From: Puccinellia tenuiflora
Lineage: Eukaryota; Streptophyta; Magnoliopsida; Poales; Poaceae
Length of the DNA: 64,000 nucleotides
Assembly (NCBI GenBank): GCA_012064385.1
Contig: QRDG01001837.1
Coordinates: 62,001-126,000, forward strand
Direction of reading: 5' to 3'
Shown here: piece after piece, positions 22,401 through 34,552 of the stretch
How the letters are laid out: the number at the start of each line of letters is the position of its first letter
How positions within the stretch are numbered: the first letter of the stretch is position 1
The notes under the pieces: model-generated
Databases searched by the model: none
Told to the model about the DNA's origin: nothing
Seen by the model: the letters and a program-made list of their open reading frames with translations, nothing else
Made by a program: the position numbers and the translations under genes

Positions 22401-23905
22401 TTGATATGTCCTCTGACATACAAAGGTTTTAGGTGCTTAACCGGTCCCTCAGGTTTTTCGAAGACAACATTCTTGGGTCCAAAGTTAGTTGCGCTACTTC
22501 GCCTTCTTCTACAGCACAGAATTCAGCAGGCAAATAATATACCATGTTAATATCCATACCTACCCGGGTCGGTGTTCCTTCATAATCCAACAAATCCTCG
22601 TGTAGCAAATTTTCCGACTCGTCCGTCATTGATTCCGGCAGCTCCGTTTCGCCTCCTGACGGCTCCTTGCTAGGCGAGTTCTCTGCCGAGTTACCATCTG
22701 CCGACTCGTTTATTGTCGACTCCAATGTTTCGGACTCATCTTCTGCCAGTTCCTCGCTGATCGAATTCTCTGCCGAGTCCCCATTTGCCAACTCGTTATC
22801 CGACTCACCCCTTGCCAGCTTGTCCCTACTTCCAAGTCCGCTGCTTCCACCTCATCTGCCCATGACGAATAAGTAATGGCCGGTACGGAAACCAGCTCCA
22901 TCTCATTGCTTATAGCAGGACTCGGTGCAATCATCAAGGAAGTCATCACACGAGTCGGCTTTGGTACCCATGCTTGAGACGATACCATTGGTCTTTCATC
23001 ATTGAAGTCGGCGTCTCTAGCTTGCTCAGCTTCTTTCTATGCTTTTCCTGGTTCCTTGCCCTCTGTAGCTTTCACCTCTGCGTTTTCGTTATGCCTGGCG
23101 GGCACCACTTTGGCTGGGTATATTTTGGGTCCCGGGGTCTAGCTGTTATGACTTGGCTAGATCCGGCTTCATGGTCACTGGACGTCACCTTGGGCCCGAT
23201 AGCAAGTATCGGCTCATCACTTGCCGGCTCGATGACCGGGTCCTTCAACTTCAACACGTGCGTTCCAATGACCAATGAGTTATTTGGAATCAAGCCACCT
23301 CCCAGGTCAGCTGCTTTAGTTCCTTGCACCTTAACTCGCCAATACGAGGAACCACCAGGATACACGAGTCGGCTCTGCATAGTTTGCCGGGTTGTTTGAC
23401 GCTTGGACCCCCCAACCGACTCCTGATACTGGCAACTTTCCTCAGTAGATGGTGACCTAGGCCGCTTCCCATGTTGCTGGTTCACTTTAGACCCGGCCTG
23501 GCGCACATACTTGTTCAGCAGCATGTCGAAAGTCGGCTTGATCTTCTTTGGCTTGTATTCGACTTGATTTGTCTTCCATCTGCCGACTTCCGGGTTCCTG
23601 GGTTTCATGAACCTGGGTGGTGATTCTCTTGCTCGTGGCTGTTGCCCCCCGAGTGTGGAGTTCTTGATGGTGATCTTGATAACCTCCTGTCCATCGGGTT
23701 GCCGGCTCAATGTGATTTGCCTCTTTGCTTCCTTGATGTCGGCTTCTTTCCTGGGCTCACCAATAACCATGATAGATTTGTTAGCGCCTTCGGCCGATTC
23801 TGGCCGAAGAAGAACTTTCTTTCCCTCCAAATCTAGCACGTTCATTGGGAACGGCTGTGTGTCAATGGCCATGCCAGCAAAGCTCAATCGTCCATCGTTG
23901 AGGGC
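22401..23905 (-). pseudogene. Gag-protease linker of C
   Basis: A fast-evolving region between the nucleocapsid and the protease. 23072-23887 is open (FPMNVLDLEGKKVLL, then basic and proline-rich sequence, ending RPRDPKYTQPKWCPPG). 22429-22791 is an acidic, repetitive stretch with recurring (S)AENS and SEELAEDE-like units. Frames change near 23070, 22990 and 22430. I recognise no domain. Confidence 0.65.
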
Positions 23906-25500
23906 CTATTGAATCTGTCGACGAAAGACATTGCAATCATTAGTAGCATGAGAGAAAGAATTGTGATACTTGCAATAAGCTCGTCGCCTTAATTCATCAG
24001 GCGATGGTAAAACGTGATTAATTCGTATCACTTTGTCTTTTAACAAGGCATCAAATATTCTATCACATTTGCCTACGTCAAAGCTACACTTCACCTCATC
24101 GTCCCGATTCTTACGAATCGGCTTTAGGTCATCACACATATAGGGTTTGGCTTTACTAGGCCAAACAAACTCGGCTGCGTAAACATCGGCTTCATCACCG
24201 GAGTCGGCATTGTTTTCAACAGCATTAAGCCGACTCCTGCTCATCCGATGCGAATCCTTGGACTCGTTAACTCGGCTTTCATGAGCCAGAGCTCTTTCCT
24301 GGACTTGCCCGACAGAGGAGAACTCGTGTCCTTCTAGTTTCTCTTTTAGATATGATCTCAACCCGTTAAAAAATAAGTCGGCCATATCCCTTTCAGTTAT
24401 CGCCAAACAATAACACCGGTTTCTTGTATTTCTAAATCTCTTGATATAATAGGATACCGATTCATCATGTTTTTGCCTAACCGATGTAAGATGGGACAAC
24501 TTTAATTCAATCTCTCGGGCATAGAAGTGCTCATGAAACTTTTGCTCCAAGTGGAACCAAGTGTGTATAGAATTAGGAGCTAAAGCCGAAAACCAAGAAA
24601 AAGCAACCCCAGTCAACGACAAAGAGAACAAGCGAACCTTGATGTGATCATGATTAGCCTCACCTAATTGAGCCAGATATTGACTAATATGCTCCCATGT
24701 CGACTTGTTATCCACCCCATTAATTTAGAAAACTTAGGGACTCTATTGCCGGGTGGATAGGGTTGTAGATCAAAGTATTCGGGGTAGGGTCTAACGTAGG
24801 TTCCATGTTTAGGCATAACCTCGAATTTGTCATATGCTAACTGGTCCAATTTTTTCCTGAACTCGACCACCAAATCGTCCATCTTGGCCGATTGAGCCGG
24901 AACAGGAGAAGAATTGGCCACAAGGCCGGCTTGTATCCAAGGAGCCGAATATGAATTCGGCATTGACCCGCGTCCTAGAAGCTGCACCGCTAGTCCCGTT
25001 TGTCCTGACGGGTAGGATGAACTCTGGATCGGAGTCGTACAATGTAATGCATTAACAAGCCGATTTTCCCTGTATGGGCTCATCGGTTGTGTGTCCGATG
25101 TCTGGCCTTGGACGGTGTTTTTCTTAGCCTTTTCATGTTCCAACATAAGATTATAGACATTGTTTGTACCTTGCGAAACAAGAAACTGAATTTCGGCTAA
25201 TTGCTCAGGAGAAAAGGTACTGTTACTTACAGTGGGTTTGTCGGTGTTGATGCTCAGAGGTACATATTCCGGCTCCTTGATCGGCGCGGTTATGCCTTGC
25301 CGATCTAGCTTGAAGCTGGCCAAGTACAACTCCTCATCTTCCTGTTCCCGCTTGAGCTGCAGCGCCTCGAACTCCTCGTTTCTCTTCTTCTTCCACTCAT
25401 CCAGGCCTTGGCGTTGTGCCTCCGACAAATTCTTCAGAGTAGGCTTGATGATATTGTCAGTGGTGATGGCGGACAGATCTGTAGCTTTATAACCGGTCAT
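23906..25500 (-). pseudogene. gag gene of C, broken
   Basis: Gag forms the particle and binds RNA. ATG at 25500 opens MTGYKATDLSAITTDN. A long N-terminal part (LDEWKKKRNEEFEALQLKREQEDEELY, a probable coiled coil) precedes the capsid-like retrotransposon gag domain (VRLFSLSLTGVAFSWFSALA, HLEQKFHEHFY, VSYYIKRFRNTRNRC). A zinc-knuckle-like CKYHNSFSHATNDC sits near the end. The frame shifts near 24715, and a TAG closes the frame at 23906 just after FRRQIQ; the same frame continues beyond it. Confidence 0.88.
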
Positions 25501-25527
25501 TGTTGCCCGGTTTAGATTAGAAATCGT

Positions 25528-25545
25528 TCCCCAGCGGAGTCGCCA
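25528..25545 (-). other. Primer binding site of C
   Basis: On the minus strand TGGCGACTCCGCTGGGGA lies 7 bp after the 5' LTR end, in the expected place and starting with TGG. The tRNA is not assigned. Confidence 0.75.
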
Positions 25546-25552
25546 AAAAGTG

Positions 25553-26299
25553 TGTTGCGCTAAAAACACGTCACACGAACACGTCCTCGTGTACCCATGG
25601 AGCCGGGGGAGATACTCCGCAACTCACCCCGCGGGAGGCCGACTTGTAGAGCGATACGCAAGACAACAAGTCGGCGTTTTTTAGCCAGACGTCCCAGCCC
25701 CTCGGGAGGGACCCCGTCAGAGGAAGCCGGCGACGATTGGCTGAGTTAAGCCGAATTTGACCGCTCTCAACTCGGTTGTCGATATTCGATGAACTCGTGT
25801 GAAGTCGCCGAATAACGGAAGCAGGAACAAGGGTTTTGAGGGTACAAAGGTAGGGTTTGTATTGGTTGTCGATTGTTTGCTTAATTTCAATTGGTCATCA
25901 CCTCTTACATATATATTGAGGCGGCTGGACTTCCCGTACAAGCATTGTACTTCTACAAGGATTACAACTCGTGGTACAAGTCGGTTTCTATTTCTAAATT
26001 AAGTAAAATCCTTTTTCGGCTTCTTTTGGAAAGTCGCCTTTTGTCCTTCCGTGTTGACCTCGAACTCGCTCTATCATCATCCAACTTCTGTTTTGGGCGC
26101 TGCAAGCATTAAGCAGCCTCGTGTCCGACTTCTCTGGTGCGGCTTCTGGAATCTTTAGGAAAACTCAAGTCTAGCCTGCGCCGGGTTCAGGATAAGGCGG
26201 GTTGTTTCCTGCCCGGTCATCACATCAAATCCTCTCCGAGTGGCCAATTCTTACCTGAATGAACCCGAATCTATGACCTGCCAAAAACGGGTGCTAACA
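25553..26299 (-). mobile_element. 5' LTR of C
   Basis: 747 bp, same ends as the 3' LTR (minus strand TGTTAGCACCCG ... GCGCAACA). A TATA-like run (ATATATAT) lies at about 25908-25917. Confidence 0.88.
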
Positions 26300-27690
26300 A
26301 CGACAAACACCGTTTTCCTCTAACAAACACGTATTATTGCAATACGCTAACTTGTTGGGCTCAACCCAGTACTGTTCACATCCGGCCTAATATCAACAAC
26401 ACTGCTATTCTTTTCTATTTTGATTTTCTACGAATTCAATTATAGACAGAACTTCAAACCTTCATATCTCTCAAACGAAACATGAAAATGACTTGAATCC
26501 TTTTCATGTAGGTCGGAAATTGTTTTATCTATCCAATACCATTGGTCTCATATATTTTAGATTTACATAGAATATTTTATAAATTATTTAGCGTTCTGTC
26601 TAATTAATAAACATACATGAATATCTCAAAGTTTATAGACTCAAATGACCTTAAACCACTTCTGGTGGTTCGCTAGTTCAAATACCTTTCCATTTAAACT
26701 GGTCCCATAATTTTGGGTTTAATCTAAACGGTCAAATAAATTTAAACTTAGAAACAACACTTTAGAAAATCATGTGTGTAGTTAAGAATAAATATCTTGA
26801 GTTCTGTGAACTCTAAAAATCACCAAACTCGTCTCTATAACTAGGTATTAAAATTGTATATAATCTCCCACTAGACCCAAATTTGTTGAGCTTGTAAATA
26901 ATAAACTAGGATTAAAATATGATAGAAAGTTTTCTGGACTAAATGAATTGTCTCTATGAATTGGAAAACCCAAGTGTTTTAGATCCATTTTTTATGGACT
27001 TAAGTTAACAAGTAATAGCTATCCCTAAGAGGTCACATTTTTCTGATGAACAAAGAATTAATCATGATTTAATTCATGCCCTAGCTATTTCTACACTATG
27101 ATAATTATACAAAAATATTGATTAACCAAAATTGATCAAATTTCAATTGTGTTGACTACTTTAGGTTAGTAGCTATCAGTAGGATTTTAGTTGGTATTTT
27201 TGTGATGGTTTAGTGAATATGTGTATGATTGTGTGTATTCTTGTTTACGATGTTTAGACATTTGCGACCTTGGATTTGGCACCGGAGAGGATGTTACCAA
27301 TGAAGAGTGGATTATTATTATATTATAATTATTGTTTCTGAGCAAGAGAAGAAGACCAAGAAATTTCATGCCAGGCAAGCCATATCTTTGATCATGCCTT
27401 TTGTACTACTAATTTAGTATGCATGTTTTATCTATGTTAAATGCATAAAATGGTTTTAAGTGGTGTGTGCCACTAAAACTCCGCTTTTAAAGCCCTTTCC
27501 AAAATATACATATATTTTTGACACCCTATGTAGAGATGTTAGACTATATTTTATCAAATTCTAGGTTAGGAAAACATTGTTTTACTAAAAACTCGTTTAT
27601 GAAAATCCTTGGGTGAAATTATGTTTTACCCAAGATGTTGCTAAAATATTTTGGTTGTGAAAAATGGAGTTGAAGATGGAGTATGGAGAT

Positions 27691-28659
27691 TGTCGTGTCT
27701 CGGATCATGGACATCGGGAGTAAAGGATACCCCCTTTTTAGGTTCGGCACGGGGCGAAGAAGGAGGTTGGAAGACACCTTCCCCGGGAGTACCTCTCCAA
27801 GCTCTTCGATCAACGTACAAGCAAGCAACATAGGGACACAGAGAGTTTACCCAGGTTCAGGCTGCCCGAAGGCTAAAAGACCTACTCCTGCATGTCTGGA
27901 TTGATTGGATCATCATGGTGTGGCTTACAAGGATGGTCTCCGGTGTGAACTCGGAAGGTGGTAGCTAGAGGTAGACGATGAGCAAATCTTACCCTGAGGT
28001 GATCACCTCTCGCTCTGTCCTCTTGGCCCTAGCTAGTCTTCGCTTGTCTCCCTTTTGTACCTTCCCTTTTGTTTCTTTTGTTCCCCCCTTTCCTCCATGC
28101 CTTGGTCCTCCTTTTATAGGCCAAGGGGATCCCACAGGGGCATGCGAGGAGTTGGGGGGTTTTAGGCGGGAAAACCCCTCAGCGGCCTTTAGGAGGCGAC
28201 GCGGCCTCCTCTCGTCCAAGAATTTCTCGGGGGATTAGGTGCGGTAGCCCACCTTTGGGAAAGCAGGGTGGACAGGGGCTGACACCCCCACTGTCCATGT
28301 CCACGCGTTGTGCCTTCATGTTCTTGGCGCCCAAGGCTTCTAGGAGCTTCCAGCAGGAACTGGCAAGCTTATTCTCTTCGCCGTTCGGAGGGGAAACCCG
28401 GGATCGAGCCTGCCCTCCTGCCGGGCGTTCGGGCTCTCGGGTCCTCCGTGTTGTTTGCCGGGTTGGAGGTGACCCTGGAAGGTCACCTGATCCTTTAGTC
28501 ATGGTTCTCGATGTCGCGCTTGTCAGGTACCCATGGGGCAGATGGGGTGGCCCACCTGCTGGTCTTGACTCCTTGCCTTGTCCATCTTCTTGGTGGGCCC
28601 ACAGGTGGTGGACCCACTTTGGCTGCACTAGGGGAACCCCATGTTCCACTGTTGCGACA
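27691..28659 (-). mobile_element. 3' LTR of element D
   Basis: 969 bp; on the minus strand it starts TGTCGCAACAGTGG and ends GAGACACGACA. A TATA-like CCTATAAAAG lies at 28111-28120. The same family appears as the solo LTR at 13484-14424. The left flank is B LTR sequence (GAGTATGGAGAT), which in the intact copy at about 12250 continues differently, proving insertion. Confidence 0.85.
27846..27877 (-). other. Conserved LTR hairpin box (D copy)
   Basis: TTTACCC...GGCTAAA encloses TTC-A-GGC-T-GCC-C-GAA, so the inner arm pairs perfectly while the outer arm is intermediate between the F type and the solo-LTR type. Confidence 0.55.
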
Positions 28660-29112
28660 GTAGCCCTCGGGCATAGTCCCGGCGGGCAAGCTCTTCATCT
28701 GCCAGGGCTATGACAAAAAAAGATTAGTCAAAGTGGGTCACCGGCGTCTTGCTTTGTCGCGAAGGTCTTGGTTTCTGAAGCCACGCTTAAAAGAAAACCA
28801 GCGCAAGCCCCCGGGTCTTCTTTGCCTTGGCGAGCGCTACGATCCATGTGGATCGCCAACGTCTAACTTGAATCCAACAAACGGGTGCCCCAAAGCGGGA
28901 CGCCTCCTCGATCCTCGTGCCAGTCGGAGTAATGGGGCCGCGACGTGGCGTGTGAGATGCCTTATAGGCCACGACTTGGTGGCACTGTAGCCGTTACTCT
29001 TCCCAAATCGCCGAAATCCCCAAATCGCCGCCCAGCAAGCTTCGCCATCCTCCTTCTTGCCTAGTGCCGCCTTCCTTTTGACGGCCGCCGTGGACCTCCC
29101 TCCCCCCTGCTT
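28660..29112 (-). other. Polypurine tract of D and spacer before the antisense gene
   Basis: On the minus strand CCCGAGGGCTAC (28660-28671) adjoins the LTR start, as in F and H. The rest up to 29112 is the upstream and leader region of the plus-strand gene; I see no clear TATA box and no other gene. Confidence 0.6.
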
Positions 29113-30809
29113 ATGGCGCCCAAGCAGGAAAGAGGGGTAGTGAGGAAAGTGAAGCAATCTGTCGCGGAGGAGATGGCGAAGGCAGAATCTACCCGCACCG
29201 TCCCTCTTCCTCCGCCAAGGGTGACTCAGGCCTTGTTCTCCCCGAGCGCGTACGCAGCCGAGGTTGAGATTGTCCGGATCCGCCATGCGCTCTCCAAGGA
29301 GTTCCTTGGCGGCAGAGCGCTAAAGATTCACCCGGGCGCAAGTCTCGGTAAGGGGATTGCTCCCCGCTTTTTCGGCCTTCTTCATCGCAATCCTGGAGGC
29401 GTTCGGGTTGCACATGCTCCATCTTCATCCGAACACGGTGATGATTCTGGCATCCTTTGCGTACGCCTGTGAAGCATTCGTCGGTGTGATACCCTCCGTG
29501 GCATTATTTCGTCATTATTTCGTTCCTCGCCTCGGAAAGTCGAAGTGGATTGTAGGTGGAGTCTCCTTCCGCCTTAGGAGATCAGCGGCGCACCAGTACC
29601 CGGAGCTGAAGCTCCGCTCCTGCTGGGATGAGTGGAGGCACAACTGGTATTTCATCTCGGAAGAGAACTCCGGCCCCCACCTTTTGTTGCCGTCATCTCC
29701 TGCCGAGCATCTGGCCAATTCCAAGGAGACGAGCTCCCAAGAACTGGCTCTTCTTCTGGCCATTGAGCGGTTGGCCGAGCTTCGTGATAGGAAGCTGACA
29801 TGCACCGCAATCACTGGTGATTTCATCTGGTGAGGGATTGCCCCGCTGCAGCGCAGACCCCAACCGTTGTGGGAGACTCGCTAAAAGATGTGGATCTTGC
29901 TGTCGTGGAAGGAGTGGGGGAAGAGCATGCTCTTCCTGACTCTGGGAGTGCCGTATTACCTTCGGCTTGGAGTCTGTCCACTCTTTGATAGCCCAGGTGA
30001 TGGAGTCGTCCAAACTCCCATGCCGCGGTGCAACGCGTACGGGCTCCTAGGCACTTAGTTCTTGGATCTGCTCCCGGTGCCCAAGCAGGCAATAGCCCAT
30101 GGGTTGAGGTATTCAGCGGCTTTTGGTCCACCTTTCGGGGACGTTTCCCCAGAAGAGCATGGTCCTTTCGACGGGAAGGATGAAGAGGACACTGTCCCGA
30201 AAGCGCAGGCCTGGCGACCAGCGTCTGTTCCCTCCCAGGAGGAGGGGGCTGCGCCAGCGGGTGGAGAAGGTGTCGCAGCGGAGCTGGCCCCGGGGCGGCC
30301 TGCGTCCTTAGTTTTGCAGGCGGGGCAGGAGTCGGGCGAAGAATCCGAAGCTGTCCCGCCACCGCTTCTTGTCGACGAAGGAGGTGAAGAAAGCGTGTTG
30401 GCGCCAGATATCTTTGGGGACCTGGCGGAGAAGCCGTGGAGCTTCCACGGCGCCAAGCGAGCCCGGAGGTAAGTCTGAGCTCTTCTCCCGAACCTCTCCA
30501 TCATTACTTGCGGCTGTGGCAAATTTGACCGTCTGTGTGTACTTGCAGGTCCCCCTGACCCGGAGGCCCCAGGAAGCGCGCCCGGATCGGTGAAGATGAG
30601 GATGCGGGAGAAACCACCGAGAGTTCTGTGGCCGGCATGGAGGAGCCCCTCGCTCCTGACCCGACCCCTTCGTGCACCAGCCTCCCACCTAGTGGGGCCC
30701 GAGGGCCACTGGCAATGGTGACGCAGGCGCCGTATCTAGGTGACTCCCTCCGGAGACACGCTGGCCGCCCTGGCGCGACTGCGATGCTGCCCTCGGAAGC
30801 TCTGCCCGT
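29113..30809 (+). pseudogene. Antisense extra gene of D, first piece (Transposase_28-like)
   Basis: ATG at 29113 opens a basic MAPKQERGVVRKVKQS. After a frame change near 29350 the conserved core follows: FIAILEAFGLHMLHLHPNTV, YACEAFVGVIPSVALFRHYF and WDEWRHNWYFISEE. I recognise this as the 'putative gypsy-type transposon' domain (PF04195). A stop lies at about 29833. The next open part (30062-30468) is acidic and proline-rich, ends KRARR and meets a splice donor. After the intron the frame is open but divergent until 30809, where E is inserted. The gene lies antisense to D. The molecular function of the family is not known. Confidence 0.8.
30469..30548 (+). other. Intron of the antisense gene of D
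   Basis: An 80-bp interval that starts GTAAGTCTGAG and ends TGTACTTGCAG, directly after the KRARR-coding end of an open exon. Confidence 0.6.
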
Positions 30810-30952
30810 TGTAACACCCCAAATTTTTGAACCAAGAAAAACCTAGTTGTAAGAGACCCCAAAATTATGAACCAACAAGAACTTTTTGAAATGCTTCAGT
30901 AATGATTGTGTTTTCCTTCCTATTGATCTGTTGAGCTTGTGTGATTTATTGT

Positions 30953-31389
30953 TGACGTGGGGTTACCACGCCAAATCCCTCGGATGACATCCTTGGGTTG
31001 AGAGAATAGGAGAAGAAGATGGTGGTACTGGTGGATCCGTCGGCTGACAAGCGGGATTTACCCAGGTTCAGGCCCCCGAAGGTAAAAGACCTACGTCCTG
31101 CTTGTCTGGAATTGATGATGAGCTTTACAGATCGATTACAATGGCAAGATCGTGAGATGCGATCTCGCTAGGGTTTCTGGTAGTGAATCTGAGCGTACCC
31201 TAGGTCAGCGGCCCTCCCAGTCCTTCAATAGTGGGACTGGGTCTCGGGTGCTATACCGACTAGGTTTACATCTGGGCCTACCGACCTAATATTTCTAAGT
31301 CTTTCCTTCGGGGCCTCCTTCCTGGGCCTTATGAACGATGGGCCTTTGACCTTTTCCGCACCAGGGTAGTCCACGGTGTAACCACATCA
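30953..31389 (-). mobile_element. 3' LTR of F
   Basis: 437 bp; on the minus strand TGATGTGGTTACACC ... CCCCACGTCA. It is similar throughout to the 5' LTR, with some 15-20 differences visible by eye plus a short indel, pointing to an insertion that is not very recent. Confidence 0.9.
31057..31086 (-). other. Conserved LTR hairpin box (F, 3' LTR)
   Basis: TTTACC and GGTAAA enclose TTC-A-GG-CC-CC-C-GAA; both stems are perfect. It lies next to the shared ACCTACGTCCTGCTTGTCTGG. Confidence 0.6.
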
Positions 31390-32510
31390 GTAGCCCCCGA
31401 GGACCTAGTAGACTTGGAGAGTCTAGTAGGACTCCTCCGCATTGTATCGTCCTGGTGCGAGTCGTGCCTTTAGCGATTCATTCGTATCCGTGTTTCAGGA
31501 CGCTTAGTGGTGGATCTCACATAATAAGCCTGATACTCTCGACGGATCGAGACCAGTTAAGTGCTCCTGGGCACAAGCATTATTAGCGTACATCAAACTC
31601 GAGTCCCCAGGCTCGAGCTTGGAGGCTAGTCCCTTCGACTCCAGCCGTTTGGGATTTTACGGAGTCGAATTCGGCCTGAAAGGGTACCCAACACGTCCGT
31701 CGGTATTTTTCTTCACACTTGTTGGTGCGGCATATCTGTTCAAGCTACCATGGCTGCTGCCAGTGGGCCTGGCCCTACACGACGGATCAGTGGGTCTTAC
31801 CTTTGCACTACGGAGTGCAGCATCCGAGGGTCAGTTGTATTTGATTCATTTCGGGTATGTTGCTCGGGTTAGATCGAAGTCGATAACCTTTCGAGTGTTG
31901 CACAGTCGTTCTTTCACCGAGTGCGCAGTGGCGCTCCTGAGGGGAGTGTTCCCCAAAATTATGCTGAATTATTTATAACTGGGGATAATCTCAACCCATT
32001 TATTTTGCCGTAAACCGAAGGATTTGTTTTGCTCCCGATGGGAGTGAACAGATGCAAATTTGTTCAGTTCGACAGCATATGGGAGTCGATACTTTGTCGA
32101 GTAAGACCGTGCCGAAGGCATTCTGTAACTCCTGCGTCATTAATGACGTCACGCGCGTGCGCTGCGCTACCGAGGCGCTCTGCCGTTTGGCTTGTCAGAA
32201 GTGACAGTATGAAACGTCACGTCGGTTTGATTGGTGGGCGCGAAAATTTCGCCACGCCATTATGGTGGCCTCCTCGTTTGTCGTGCGTAGTGGGTGACGC
32301 GGCCGGTGACGGTTGCCCTCCGCACACGCCACGTGTGGGGTTGGATGTGCTCCGTTTTGCCCGATGAATATCGGACGGCACAGATCGCCCAGTCCGATGG
32401 ATAAATAGGGGCGCCCCGGCGGTGAAAAGGTACAATCCCCATTCTCACCGCCGAAGTTCTCCTTCTCCCCTTGCGCTCTGCCTCTCTGCGTGTAGCCACC
32501 AAAAGTGTCC
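31390..32510 (+). promoter_or_regulatory. Polypurine tract of F and upstream region of its antisense gene
   Basis: GTAGCCCCCGAGG (31390-31402) is the polypurine tract read from the other strand. The following 1.1 kb has no gene. At 32401-32407 ATAAATA, followed by GGGGCGCC, is a plausible TATA box about 105 bp upstream of the ATG at 32511; the same spacing is seen in H. Confidence 0.5.
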
Positions 32511-33488
32511 ATGTCCACCTCCGGCATGAAGAAAGTTTCCGGAAAGAAGAGATCCACTGGCGCCGCCGCCGCCGGCATCGGCACGGCCGGCGGGCTGAAG
32601 AAGATTCACGGCAACTGGCAGAGGTCGTCCGTGAATGAGCGCCAGCTGGAGGCGCTGCGCCGCGACGGCCTCCTGCCGCCGTTGGAGAAAATGGCGACGC
32701 GGGCGCCCGGCGACGAGGTGGCCCCTCGTCCCCGCGACGGCGAGCGCGTCTGCTTCGTCGATTTCGTGAACAGGGGATTCGCCTTCCCTGTTCACGAATT
32801 CGTCCGGGGGCTGATGTACGCGTACGGCGTCCAGCTCCACGACTTCACGCCGAACGCCATCCTCCACATCAGCTGTTTTATCATCCTGTGCGAGTGCTTC
32901 CTTGGCATTCACCTCCACTGGGGGCTGTGGCAGCGGATCTTCAACGTGAAGCGCAACGCCGGCGCTCGCGGTGTTTACCCCGTCAGGGGTTTCGGCATCC
33001 AGTCCCGCGGGGACATCGAGTACTTCGACCTGAAGCAGCTCGAGTCCGCGCAGAACTGGAGGAAAAGGTGGTTCTACGTCACCGACATCCACCAGCCCGA
33101 ACAGAAGTACGAGGTTCCCCCGTTCTGCGCTGGCGTGACCGTGACGAAGAAGAACTCCTGGACGCATCGCCCCAACGCCCGAGAGATCAAGGAGTCCGAT
33201 CCCCTCATGTCTCGGGTGTCGAGGTTGATGAAGACCGCCGGCAAGGAGGTAAGTGGCGTTCACCTCAGCGCCACTTTCATCAGAAGGCGGGTGCACCTGA
33301 TTCAAGCTCACGCGCACCTGTTGTTCGAGTTTGCTGGAGCCGCCGACATGACGCGCACGTCCGTGGAGGAGTTGTCCACGGGCGAGGTAGAGTCTCGTGT
33401 TTGCGCGCTGACCCTGCTCAAGGTTGGCAAGGCGAACGTCCTTGAATCGCCCGTGGTGCCATTCAGCCTCGAGAACCCTGTTCCAGAG

Positions 33489-33619
33489 GTATGTGCTTTG
33501 TTCTTGTGTTTCGTTTCTCTATTTGCTGTGTTTGTCGATGTTTTGATTGCTGAGAGAGAGTTTTGTTTTTCCGCTCGAAGGGCTTCTCGACGTTTTTCAG
33601 CCTTCCTCCTCTTCTTCAG
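33489..33619 (+). other. Intron 1 of the antisense gene of F
   Basis: 131 bp, GTATGTGCTTT ... CTTCTTCAG. Removal joins VPE to EKGTSVAPD in phase 0. Confidence 0.65.
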
Positions 33620-33951
33620 GAGAAGGGGACTTCCGTGGCCCCTGACTTGCGGGATGATCCTGATGAGCAGGACATTTCTGTCTGTTCCGCTGTGTCAGTC
33701 GAGGATGTAGAGGCTGCGGACAGTGATGAAGTTCCTCTCATCCGCCGCCAGCGTCTCCGTGACGCTAGCTCCAAGGCGGCGGAAGAGTTGAAGCTGGGTT
33801 CCGCCGCGGAGGGTTCCAGTTCATCATCGCCTCCTGCTCGTGCCGACGAGGAGGTCCCTCTGGCGCGTGATCCCGTGGAGCCTCCGCCGAAGAGGACTCG
33901 TGCTGCTCCGGACTGCTTCGACCCTGCCGCTCTGCTGACAGTCCTTAGCTC

Positions 33952-34035
33952 GTAAGTTTTCAACTGCTGCTTTCCCTTTCTTGTTGGTTAGAGTTTCTAT
34001 TTGAAATTCTTGGCTTATCGTGTGCTCATCTGCAG
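33952..34035 (+). other. Intron 2 of the antisense gene of F
   Basis: 84 bp, GTAAGTTTTCA ... CTCATCTGCAG. The following exon block is proline-, alanine- and serine-rich in one frame, but reaching it needs a one-base shift. Confidence 0.55.
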
Positions 34036-34217
34036 GGACTCTTCCTTTGGCGCGACTCTGCCGCCCAATGTGGGCAAACGGTTCCTCCACCGCCGTCTGA
34101 TCCCGACGTCGCGCCGGCCGCAACTGCCTCGACTCCTAGCGACGCCCTTGCCACCATCGCCAGCACTCCTCCGCTTGCTTCAGCCGAGCATGTAAGTAGT
34201 GAATACTTTTTGTTTGC

Positions 34218-34383
34218 ATCGGGTGCGCGACAGTGCTCCCGATGGGAGTAGCCCCCGATTCTATAGTCGACTAGGAACAGTTGGGTATAGACTCCAAATT
34301 GATCTTTCTCCTTTGTTTCTTTGCTTTTTTGTTCTGTGATTTATCGGGTGGGCGACAGCGCTCCCGATGGGAGTAGCCCCCGA
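34218..34383 (+). repeat. Two polypurine-tract-like repeats inside an intron of the F gene
   Basis: A 41-bp unit (ATCGGGTG.GCGACAG.GC, then CTCCCGATGGGAGTAGCCCC, then CGA) occurs at 34218-34258 and 34343-34383, 125 bp apart. Each contains GTAGCCCCCGA, the reverse complement of the F polypurine tract, between exon blocks 3 and 4. Confidence 0.7.
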
Positions 34384-34552
34384 GTCTGTGGGCGACTGAA
34401 TTCAGTCGTATACAGAGTCAAGTTCTTCCACTGACTCTTTGTTCTTTGTTTGGTGCAGCCTATGACGCTCGAGCTGTTGGGTATCGGCCGCCGTTTCGCG
34501 GCCATGGAGGCGGAGAAAAATCGCCTGGAGCGAGAGCCCACCGAACTCCGAG

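Larger units (their letters stand above)
17565..26299 (-). mobile_element. Element C: complete Ty3-like LTR retrotransposon
   Basis: An 8,735-bp element with two related LTRs (17565-18336 and 25553-26299), a primer site, gag, protease, reverse transcriptase, RNase H, integrase and a polypurine tract, all on the minus strand. Integrase comes after RNase H, as in Ty3/Metaviridae. The target duplication is ATGAC (17560-17564) and ACGAC (26300-26304), one base different; the other B LTR reads AAATGACAAACACCG here. Several frameshifts and in-frame stops show that it is no longer active. Confidence 0.92.
15943..27690 (+). mobile_element. Second LTR of B, split by C and cut by D
   Basis: The LTR sequence runs 15943-17564, is interrupted by element C, resumes at 26300-26304 and continues to 27690, where the LTR of D begins. 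It contains no gene. The 15970-16160 part resembles the start of the E LTR (CATGTCATG..., TTTTGGCCAAA, ATCTCCTRCCTATT). The remaining 3' end of this LTR should lie beyond the right edge of the window. Confidence 0.7.

Noticed and set aside
33247..33286. Intron at GTAAGTGGC in exon 1 of F's antisense gene
   Set aside because: The frame continues through it with family-like sequence (ATFIRRRVHLIQ), so the donor-like site is probably unused.
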